A stretch of 64,000 nucleotides of DNA from positions 18,790-82,789 of the forward strand of contig NZ_SLUM01000019.1 of the NCBI RefSeq assembly GCF_004345265.1, given 5' to 3'. The notes beneath the pieces were generated by a model, which was given only the letters and a program-made list of their open reading frames with translations, made no database searches and was not told the DNA's origin. Below are positions 57,381-64,000 of this stretch, piece after piece. This DNA is from Allofournierella massiliensis (lineage in GTDB: Bacteria > Bacillota > Clostridia > Oscillospirales > Ruminococcaceae). The position numbers and the translations under genes were made by a program. Numbering within the stretch: position 1 is the first letter of the stretch; every line of letters starts with the position of its first letter.

Positions 57381-58752
57381 CTTTGGGGCGATCCTCCCGA
57401 AGCTGCTCCAGCACGCTCCATCCAATGGGTAAAGTGAGGGCAAAGCTCAGAATATCTGCAGCCATCTGAGCAAATTGTACCCCGGCCAGCCCAAACAACC
57501 AGGGCAATAACAAAATCATGGGCACAAACATGATTCCCTGCCGGGCTGATGCCACCACACTTGCCTTTGCAGCCATTCCAATGGTTTGCAGCAACATGCT
57601 GCACAAAATGATCCAGACGCTGAGCACCAGCACAAGGCACTGGGCCCGGAGCGCCAGCGCACCAATGCGGGCCACCTGTTCATCATTGCGGAACAGCAAC
57701 ATCAGCGGGTGTGCAAACAGAATGCCCAGCACCGAAAAAACCGCCAGTGTTCCACTGCCCAGCTTCAGGCAGAAGAAAAACGCCTCCCGCACCCGTTTGT
57801 AGCAGCCTGCACCATAATTCGTCCCGCAAATCGGCTGAAAGCCCTGCCCGAAACCGATCAGCGCCGAGTTGGCAAAGGCGGTAATTCGCCCCACCACGCC
57901 CATGGCAGCAATGGCCTGATCCGCCATAGTTCCGCCATAGTAACCGGCAGCCAGATTCAAAAGAACCGTCGCCAGACTGCCCAGCCCCTGCCGGAACATG
58001 GAAGGGATTCCTCCCTTCAAAATCCCTTCCAGATAACGGCGCTTTAAGCTCATCTGGTGCCAGTGTACCTGAACCACTGCCCGTTTCCGGTGCAGCCCCC
58101 ACAGCAGTACAAAGCTCATGATCTGGCTGATCACCGTGGAGAGCGCCGCCCCTTCCACACCCATGGAGAGGCCAAAGATGAGAAGAGGATCCAGCAGCAC
58201 ATTGGCCACCGCACCTGTCACGATACCGATCATGGCCACCGAGGCGTTCCCCTGAAACCGCAGATGATTATTGAGTACAAACGAGCACATGATGAACGGT
58301 GTGCCCACGAAAATGACACGCAGATATCGCACCGTATAGGGCAGGATGGTGGGCGTGGAGCCCAGCAATCTGCTGAGCGGCGTTACAAACAGAATACCAA
58401 GAATTCCAAGCACCACACCTGACGCAAAAGCGGTAAAGAAGCTGGTGGCAGCCATGCGTCGGGCATCCTCATAATTGCGGGCACCCAGCTGTCGGGAAAT
58501 GTAGTTGCCGGACCCATGCCCAAACAGAAAGCTGATTGCCTGAATCATGGCCATGGCGGAAAAGGCAACACCCACCGCAGCGGTGGACTGGTTGTCCAAC
58601 CTGCCCACAAATGCAGTATCTGCCATATTGTAAAAGGCGGTGACCATCATGCTCACCATCGTGGGGATCGACAGCTCCCTTACCAGTTTCGGAATTGGTT
58701 CCGTGGTCAGATACCGCACCTTTTGTTCCGGATCCATCCGGGTAATTTTCAT
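57376..58752 (-). CDS. MATE-family efflux transporter
   Basis: The 458-residue membrane protein has 12 hydrophobic segments in two homologous halves. LSIPTMVSMMVTAFYNMADT with AFVGRLDNQSTAAVGVAFSA opens the N-half; GFGQGFQPICGTNYGAGCYK marks the C-half, the classic MATE repeat signature. It would export cationic drugs or metabolites in exchange for sodium or protons. AAGGGGAG lies before the ATG. No regulator is adjacent, and the substrate is unknown. Confidence 0.92.
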   Translation of the reverse strand: MKITRMDPEQKVRYLTTEPIPKLVRELSIPTMVSMMVTAFYNMADTAFVGRLDNQSTAAVGVAFSAMAMIQAISFLFGHGSGNYISRQLGARNYEDARRMAATSFFTAFASGVVLGILGILFVTPLSRLLGSTPTILPYTVRYLRVIFVGTPFIMCSFVLNNHLRFQGNASVAMIGIVTGAVANVLLDPLLIFGLSMGVEGAALSTVISQIMSFVLLWGLHRKRAVVQVHWHQMSLKRRYLEGILKGGIPSMFRQGLGSLATVLLNLAAGYYGGTMADQAIAAMGVVGRITAFANSALIGFGQGFQPICGTNYGAGCYKRVREAFFFCLKLGSGTLAVFSVLGILFAHPLMLLFRNDEQVARIGALALRAQCLVLVLSVWIILCSMLLQTIGMAAKASVVASARQGIMFVPMILLLPWLFGLAGVQFAQMAADILSFALTLPIGWSVLEQLREDRPKA

Positions 58753-58889
58753 TCTTCTCTCCCCTTCTTTCCGCGAAACATCCTGCTTCGACGTGATTGT
58801 CCTTGCCTGACATTCTCTATTATCATATCACAAACACCGCAGAATTTTACCACAACGGAATGTCGAACAAATGCATGTATGATACCGCA

Positions 58890-59876
58890 TTACAGCCGAT
58901 CCATCAGGAACTGATACGCAAACCGGTCCACACCCGGCCCCAGCGACGGGCCATGTCCTCCCAGAGAATAGGACACAAAGGTTGCATCTGCTCCCGCATC
59001 GATCAGCGCCTGATACAGCCGCAGGCTTTGAGACAGGGGCACCACCCGGTCATTCCCGCCATGAAGCAGGCAAACCGGCGGATTGTTCGCGCTTGCATAA
59101 TGAATGGGGCTGCACCGGCGTGTCAGTTCGATGTAACGCCAGTCCGGGTCAGAGGGATCGTTCCGCTCCATCACTTCTTCCAGCGATTGCAGGGAACGCC
59201 CTTTTCCGGTGTATCCCACAATCAGAGCCGGAATAAAGCGATCGCGGTCATCGCCAATGTTTTCGATTTCTGTGCTGGAAAGATCTCTGTCCGGGCCATT
59301 CAATGCGGCAACTGCATCCCGCAGAGACTGTTCCAGATCGGCCGGAGTGTAGAACAGGCAGGCAGCCTTTAAGCTGCTGGACTGTTCCAGATTTCCTCCC
59401 ACTTCCCCTTCCAGCTCCGGGTGATCCGAGCTGAGTGCGACCATTGCTGCCAGATGCGCCCCCGCCGAATTACCCAGAACACCGATCCGCTGCGGGTCAA
59501 TATGAAACACGGCAGCATTGGCCTTCAGAAAACGGATCACCGCCTTGCAGTCATGGATACAGGCCGGGAAAACCGACTGACTGGCCAGGCGGTAGTCCGT
59601 GCAAACGATGGTATAGCCCTGCTGTGTCAGGCGGACAAGATCCTGGCAGTAAACCGCCTTCTGGGTGCTCTGTTTATATTCGCCCCACATCCAGCCGCCG
59701 CCGAAATAGTAAACGATGCAGGGGCCCGGCTACTGCTGTTCCGGGGACTGGTAAACATCCAGTTTAAGATCATACGGCCGGCCATCGTCCAGTGTGACCT
59801 GTGCATAAACCACATCTGCAAAGCGGGGTAACTGCTCCGGCGGGCACAGCGGTTTTACTTTTGGTGGAAGATACAT
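58890..59876 (-). pseudogene. Alpha/beta hydrolase (carboxylesterase type) interrupted by one in-frame TAG
   Basis: With the ATG at 59876, after AAAGGAGG, the frame is open for 328 codons except for a TAG at codon 49 (59732-59730). Before it the protein reads MYLPPKVKPLCPPEQLPRFA and LKLDVYQSPEQQ. After it come PGPCIVYYFGGGWMWGEYKQ (the H/Y-G-G-G oxyanion segment), TIVCTDYRLA, IGVLGNSAGAHLAAMVAL (nucleophile Ser in G-N-S-A-G), LLHGGNDRVVP (Asp) and LGGHGPSLG (His), so the triad is complete. The start, ribosome site and rest are otherwise intact. This points to a recent point mutation, a sequencing error, or amber read-through. If translation restarts inside, the product would lack the first strands. 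Confidence 0.75.
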
Positions 59877-59904
59877 GGATTTTCGCCTCCTTTGAGTCAG
59901 GACT

Positions 59905-60140
59905 CCCGGCTAAGCCGAGGGCTTGAGTAAGCCCTAGAAGGGCATCGTACCGACAAGCCTCTCAAGAGGCATTGAAATCTCCCCATTACATCACTTGCCC
60001 CACAGCCCGTAAACGGGCATTTGCGTACTAACACAGCTTTTCTTATGTGGATAAATTGCTGTTTATATCTCGCTTCGCTCGGTACTTGAATCCAAAGTTT
60101 CTTTACTCTCCCCAGCCGAGCTGGGGGTTCTTGTTGTGCT
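59905..60140. mobile_element. Short IS200/IS605-derived remnant (both ends, no transposase)
   Basis: 59912-59969 repeats the end of the element at 29864-29922 (hairpin GGGCTT-GAGT-AAGCCC, CCCTAGAAGG, then CTCAAGAGGC stem). The other side has CCCCAGC-CGA-GCTGGGG at 60110-60126. About 130 bases of non-coding AT-rich sequence lie between. This is the size and shape of a non-autonomous derivative mobilised by a related transposase. Confidence 0.55.
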
Positions 60141-60211
60141 AAAGCATTTAAAAGAAACAGCGACAATCAGGTTTGCCTCCTGCTTGTCGCTGTTTTCGAA
60201 TGTCACCCTAC

Positions 60212-61642
60212 TTAATCAAACAGGTCAGTCTGAATCAACACATAGCCTTTCCCTTGATTTTTCACCTGATACAAAACTCTATCTGCCATTTGATACAAGT
60301 CAGCATATTCTATCTTCTTTTTTCCTGCAATTCCTCCCAGCGAAACTGACATCTCACTTTTAGGGAAATTATCCTTGCTCCATTGCTGAAAACTTCTGCA
60401 TAACTCTTCCAGTTTCACCCGAATTATGTCATGACCCTTACAGTCAGTCAAAAAAAGTCCAAACTCATCTCCTCCAATTCGATAAACAATATCAGATTTC
60501 CGGAAATTTTGAGTAAGCAACTGCGCTAAAAAACAAAGAGCCTGATCTCCCTGGTAATGTCCATAACAATCATTCATTTTTTTGAAATTGTCAATGTCTA
60601 AAAGCAAAAAGATGTATGGCGCTTCTTCCTCCAATTCCTTCCGAATTCGTGTCTCACCACCTTTTCTATTATATAAATTCGTAAGCGAATCACGCTCACT
60701 CTCCGCTCGCAGTCGATTTCGCACTTCCACCGTATGTGTAATATCCATTACCATGGTTAAAATAGCTTTCGGCTGTGAATCTGCTGACGCAATCCGACCT
60801 GTATTATATACCCACAAAAAACGTCCATCTTTTTTTCTTAATCTGTATTCTACTTCATAAGGCTGGTCGTGCAAAAAACTATCTTTCAATTTTTTTGTCA
60901 ACTGCAACTGGTCTTCTTTATGAACCGCATTGATTAACATTCCTCGACATTCTGACATAAATTCGTCGTATTCATATCCCAGCATTTCAAGCATGTGGTC
61001 GTTTATGACATAGATAGGAAACCCTTCCATATGATTGACACCCAAGATTCCCCCGGGCATAATGTGACACATCATATGAATCAAATCATACTGAGCATTC
61101 GAGTCGAGATTTCCTCCTCCGTTCAAGAACACACCTGGGATCAAGTCATCATTTCTGACCATTTCCATACGAGACACATGAATCATTGTAATAAACAATC
61201 CATCTAGTGTCTGTTTCACATTACAACTGAATCGGATTTGATTCTTTAAGGACACAGTCTGTGTATCCAACATAATTTCAATTTTCGCTGCACATTCATA
61301 TATCGTTTTTTCAATTTCTCTAACGGCAAGTAGCTTTATTTCATATGGAATCGTCTGCGGATGATGTATTTTCTCATCCTGCATCATAATCGAAAAGTTA
61401 TTTCTGGAAACGACAACTTCATTGGAAGCAAGCCCTATTCCGTAAAAATTATCAGAAATAAACTGAGCGGTTTTTTCCACATTTCTTTCCAACAAGTAGG
61501 TGTTCAAAAAATTTCGAATGAATTTTTCGACATGCCTTTTCTCCAAATCAATAAGTGGCAACGCAACTTCATGTTGTCTTTCAACCACGTTTATTATTCC
61601 TCCTGATCTGAAAAAATCCCGGCTCTGAACAGTCTTCGCCAT
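60212..61642 (-). CDS. PAS-GGDEF diguanylate cyclase
   Basis: The 476-residue soluble protein makes c-di-GMP. An N-terminal sensor part (about 15-150: DLEKRHVEKFIRNFLNTYLL, FYGIGLASNEVVVSRNNF) resembles SnoaL-like stress domains. A PAS domain (about 205-310) with MLEMLGYEYDEFMSE and VEYRLRKKDGRFLWVYNTGR follows. The GGDEF domain (about 325-470) has DSLTNLYNRKGGETRI, LLLDIDNFKKMND and an intact RIGGDEFG. RKSD five residues earlier is the inhibitory I-site (R-x-x-D). It is clearly AT-richer than its neighbours and lies next to an IS remnant, which suggests transfer. It probably opposes the phosphodiesterase at 16916-19861. Confidence 0.9.
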   Translation of the reverse strand: MAKTVQSRDFFRSGGIINVVERQHEVALPLIDLEKRHVEKFIRNFLNTYLLERNVEKTAQFISDNFYGIGLASNEVVVSRNNFSIMMQDEKIHHPQTIPYEIKLLAVREIEKTIYECAAKIEIMLDTQTVSLKNQIRFSCNVKQTLDGLFITMIHVSRMEMVRNDDLIPGVFLNGGGNLDSNAQYDLIHMMCHIMPGGILGVNHMEGFPIYVINDHMLEMLGYEYDEFMSECRGMLINAVHKEDQLQLTKKLKDSFLHDQPYEVEYRLRKKDGRFLWVYNTGRIASADSQPKAILTMVMDITHTVEVRNRLRAESERDSLTNLYNRKGGETRIRKELEEEAPYIFLLLDIDNFKKMNDCYGHYQGDQALCFLAQLLTQNFRKSDIVYRIGGDEFGLFLTDCKGHDIIRVKLEELCRSFQQWSKDNFPKSEMSVSLGGIAGKKKIEYADLYQMADRVLYQVKNQGKGYVLIQTDLFD

Positions 61643-61673
61643 TCAGAGCCAGGCTATATATCACAGTTTCTCT

Positions 61674-62672
61674 TTACTCATCATCTTCTTTGTGATGCCT
61701 ATTGATCAGCAATACCACTCCCATCACTACAATCAAAACAACTACACCGCCCAGTACCACGGGCATCACATTGCCGTTTGCGTTCTCGCCGGGCAGGTTT
61801 GCCTGCGGGGTGCTCTCATCCGGGATCTCCACGTCCTCACCACCGGGGGTGTTGTCGCCGCCCGCCTGCGGGGTGTTATCCTCGGGGATTTCCACGGTAT
61901 CGCCGCCGTCACCGGCGCCTGCACCGCCTGCGCCTGCGCCACCGGCTCCGCCGGCACCGCCCGCGCCGCCGCCTGCAACAGCCGCGCCGCCCACAACGGT
62001 CTGATCCTCATACTCGGTGATGGTGCCACCCGGCACGGTCACGGTCTCGGTCACGTTGTTCACGCCCGCGGTGTAGTAGAAGGTCACCACGTTCTCGTCC
62101 GCGTTGGCGGAAACAGTCAGCTGCTGGCTGGCCACCTCAGCGGTGTAGTTCTCGATGTTGTTCAGCGCGTAGAAGGTCAGGTTCTGGCCCACAGGCGCGG
62201 AGCCCTGCAGGGTGGGAGCCACCTCGGCGCCGGTCTCACGGTCCAGATACTGCACGGTGAACACCGCATCCTCGGTGCTGGCACGCAGGGTGTACTGAGC
62301 CACCGCGTTCACATCGCCGCTGGCAGTGCCGCCGGTGTAGCCCTGGGCGGCATCGGTTACAAAGTAGCGGGAGGCGTCCTCGTTCATCACGATATCGGTC
62401 AGCTGAGGAGCGTTGGGCAGAGCCGCGCCCTCGTTCAGCCGCACAGCCACCGCGCCGGTGGCCTCGCTGGTCTTCACCTCGCCGTATTTTTCCAGCCCGG
62501 CGATGAAGGAATCGGTGAACGTACCGTGCTCACCGGGACGGAAGGTCACCACATAGGTGGTGGCTTCGGTGGAGGAAGCATCATCTTCCGCCGCCAGGGC
62601 GGGCATTGCACTGATGCTTACCGCCAGGCACAGGCTCAGCAGCCCGGCCAACAGCTTATTTGCTCTGCGCAT
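61674..62672 (-). CDS. Surface protein with MucBP-like domain, Gly-rich stalk and membrane anchor
   Basis: The 332 residues comprise a signal peptide (about 1-27), a first region with YVVTFRPGEHGTFTDSFIAG, and a MucBP-like beta domain (about 130-205: FTVQYLDRETGAEVAPTLQG and VVTFYYTAG). A Gly/Ala-rich stretch (about 228-255) and an acidic-Pro segment (EIPDESTPQANLPGE) follow. The C-terminus is a hydrophobic segment (about 303-323) with a short HHKEDDE tail. It is a membrane-anchored stalk protein, perhaps binding mucin. Its start lies 17 bases inside the preceding gene, so the two are coupled. No classical LPXTG motif is seen. Confidence 0.72.
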   Translation of the reverse strand: MRRANKLLAGLLSLCLAVSISAMPALAAEDDASSTEATTYVVTFRPGEHGTFTDSFIAGLEKYGEVKTSEATGAVAVRLNEGAALPNAPQLTDIVMNEDASRYFVTDAAQGYTGGTASGDVNAVAQYTLRASTEDAVFTVQYLDRETGAEVAPTLQGSAPVGQNLTFYALNNIENYTAEVASQQLTVSANADENVVTFYYTAGVNNVTETVTVPGGTITEYEDQTVVGGAAVAGGGAGGAGGAGGAGAGGAGAGDGGDTVEIPEDNTPQAGGDNTPGGEDVEIPDESTPQANLPGENANGNVMPVVLGGVVVLIVVMGVVLLINRHHKEDDE

Positions 62673-63420
62673 CGCTTGCTTCCTCCTTCTTTTTCTTCTT
62701 GGTCAGCACCAGCAGCACCACTGCCGCCAGTACCACCACCACCGCGCATACCGCAATGGTGTTAAAATCGCCGGTCTTGGCCGACACCACGATGGTGCGA
62801 ACCTGGGTCACCACGTTGGGTTCCCCCTGCACCGTCTCGGTGGTCACAACGGTCTTCACGTCGGGCACATCCGCCGCCTGGAAGCGGAACTCAATCATGC
62901 CTTCCGCGCCCATGTAGCTCACATTGGTGGCGGTGGCGTCCGGGGTGATGCTCAGCACCACGTCCGCGGTCTGGCCCGGGTCCAGAGTGGCCACCAGCGG
63001 GTATTCCTCCAGCTGGCTGTTCAGCTCCTCCAGACCGGCGGTGGTGTCGCCGCCCACCAGGGTGCCGGTGGCCTTGCCGGTGGCGGGGTCATAGCCGTAC
63101 AGGGTGTTGCCGCCGCAGGTCAGGCTCACGGTGTAGCCGGTGTCCTTGGCGTTGGAAGCGCCGATCAGGGTGCTCACCACGTCGGTGTCCATGTAGAAGT
63201 AGGCAGCCTTGTCGCCGGTGTTCTCCAGCGTAATGGTGCCGGTGTAGGTCTTACCCGGGATCATCTGGGTAAAGCCGCTCATCTGAGTGCTGCCCGAATA
63301 GGTCAGGTTGGTGCCGTCATAAACAACCTTGTCGGCGTCAGCGGCAAAGCAGCCCAGCGCGAATACCGCGCTCAGAGCCAGCGAGAAAAGGCTCGCGATC
63401 AGTTTTTTCTTCATCTTCAC
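62656..63420 (-). CDS. TasA/camelysin-like surface protein with AKTGD sorting-type tail
   Basis: The 254-residue product has a signal peptide (KKKLIASLFSLALSAVFALG) and a beta-sandwich (about 30-190: GFTQMIPGKTYTGTITLENT, GDKAAYFYMDTDVV, LDPGQTADVVLSITPD). Its G-D/N-x-A-x-x-F/Y-x pattern resembles SipW-dependent TasA-type fibre proteins. The C-terminus has SAKTGDFNTIAV, a hydrophobic segment and KKKKKEE, a sortase-like signal variant. It is the second visible gene of a surface operon, 13 bases after the previous one. A fibre base or anchor role is plausible. Confidence 0.75.
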   Translation of the reverse strand: MKMKKKLIASLFSLALSAVFALGCFAADADKVVYDGTNLTYSGSTQMSGFTQMIPGKTYTGTITLENTGDKAAYFYMDTDVVSTLIGASNAKDTGYTVSLTCGGNTLYGYDPATGKATGTLVGGDTTAGLEELNSQLEEYPLVATLDPGQTADVVLSITPDATATNVSYMGAEGMIEFRFQAADVPDVKTVVTTETVQGEPNVVTQVRTIVVSAKTGDFNTIAVCAVVVVLAAVVLLVLTKKKKKEEASDAQSK

Positions 63421-63433
63421 TGCCTCCTCCCGC

Positions 63434-64000
63434 TTATTCGGTCACACTGACCAGATTGCCGTTTTCGTCCAGTTCGGCCACAACGCCCCAGCTGGCCAGA
63501 ATGCCGCTGGCATTCAGGTCGGCCGCATCCGCGCCCGCAAACTGTACGCCGTCTGCCACAGCCTCCAGGTGTACGTTCATACCTGCATACTCGTTGGTCA
63601 GGTCAGCCGGGATGCCGATGGTCTCCAGCAGCTCGCTGGTGCTCTGGCCTGCCGGTACCGGGTACTTGTAGTAGTACACCTCGGTCTCATCCGAGTTTCC
63701 CTCGAACAGCTTTTCGGCCTTGATCCAGTCGGCACTGTTCAGGCCCAGCTGGATGTTTCCGGCGGCGAGCTCGGTGGTTTTGCCGTTCTCGTCCGCCCAG
63801 TATTTGGTTACGGTAACGCGGATGTAGGCATCCACGCTGCCGGTATTGTCTACTTGATAGCCGTCTTTTACTTCGATTTCGTCCGCCGGCATCAGCGCCT
63901 TGTCGGTTACCGCAAGGGTGACCGGATCGCTTTTGCCGCCAGTCCATTCAATATTCAGGGTGGCCGCCGCCAGAGGCGCCGTGACCGGGTTCTCCGCGCT
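63434..64000 (-). CDS. TasA/camelysin-like surface protein, N-terminus beyond the window
   Basis: The frame is open to the window end (no stop up to 64000), so at least 188 residues belong to a longer protein. It reads NPVTAPLAAATLNIEWTGGK, DGYQVDNTGSVDAYIRVTVT, then DWIKAEKLFEGN, YYYKYPVPAGQSTSELLETI and HLEAVADGVQFAGADA, ending in SWGV. The N-T-G-S-x-x-A-Y-I-R-V segment and the late I/L-E-A-V-A-D-x-V-Q segment are typical of SipW-processed camelysin/TasA proteins. It lacks a C-terminal anchor, so it may be the fibre subunit held by the two anchored proteins encoded next. A SipW peptidase gene may lie upstream. Confidence 0.72.
   Translation of the reverse strand, partial: SAENPVTAPLAAATLNIEWTGGKSDPVTLAVTDKALMPADEIEVKDGYQVDNTGSVDAYIRVTVTKYWADENGKTTELAAGNIQLGLNSADWIKAEKLFEGNSDETEVYYYKYPVPAGQSTSELLETIGIPADLTNEYAGMNVHLEAVADGVQFAGADAADLNASGILASWGVVAELDENGNLVSVTE

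Noticed and set aside
59897..60166. Minus-strand frame of 89 codons
   Set aside because: It lies in the non-coding IS200-derived remnant and reads through its hairpin ends.

Overview
The window looks like the chromosome of a gut Firmicute of class Clostridia, probably Oscillospirales/Ruminococcaceae (the Faecalibacterium-Subdoligranulum-Gemmiger neighbourhood). This rests on the mix of families seen (Rex-boxed adhE, ECF transporter, DUF975, DUF6809, SPATG/AKTGD-type sorting tails, TasA/camelysin-like proteins), strong AAGGAGG ribosome sites and fairly high GC. The genus is an inference.

Region 1 (1-10534) is a haem/iron locus. On the minus strand, in transcription order, lie a small membrane-anchored protein, a secreted haem-binding-type protein, a 1055-residue surface protein with three haem-binding-type domains, a Shp-like membrane-anchored protein and the start of an IsdE/HtsA-like lipoprotein cut by the window edge. 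On the plus strand are a TetR regulator and two half-size ABC transporters. The gap between the two arms holds two divergent promoters. Each carries the same 13-bp palindrome, in one case inside the 17-bp spacer. A second palindrome, GTTAG-N6-CTAAC, occurs at the surface operon and again before the ABC pair.

Region 2 (10535-35324) is mostly housekeeping: tRNA-Pro, adhE with two Rex boxes, a DUF975 protein, uraA, a DUF1294 protein, a GGDEF-EAL protein, an XRE and a LuxR-type regulator, a large wall-anchored protein, a Zur-controlled zinc operon (zur, a small membrane protein, znuA, znuC, znuB, a lipoprotein), an IS200 remnant, a cysteine hydrolase, and uridine phosphorylase followed by a complete ECF transporter.

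Region 3 (35325-55106) is a genomic island of about 19.7 kb inserted in the 3' half of a tRNA-Ala(GGC) gene and bounded by a 51-bp direct repeat. It carries a minus-strand cassette of XRE regulator, SNF2 helicase, long type III-like methyltransferase, DUF2971 protein and Res-like helicase-nuclease. I take this to be the most likely undescribed system: a restriction or anti-phage assembly that matches neither classical type III, DISARM nor BREX. The island also has an xis-int module followed by a GHKL ATPase-nuclease fusion, a tandem pair of large tyrosine recombinases, a Phd-Doc toxin-antitoxin pair, a decayed HipA-like gene and short repeats.

Region 4 (55137-64000) has a tocopherol-cyclase-like protein, a PARG-type ADP-ribose glycohydrolase, a MATE exporter, an alpha/beta hydrolase broken by one in-frame TAG, an IS200-derived remnant, a PAS-GGDEF cyclase and a three-gene surface-protein operon running off the window end. 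All functions are inferred from sequence features; no database search was possible.
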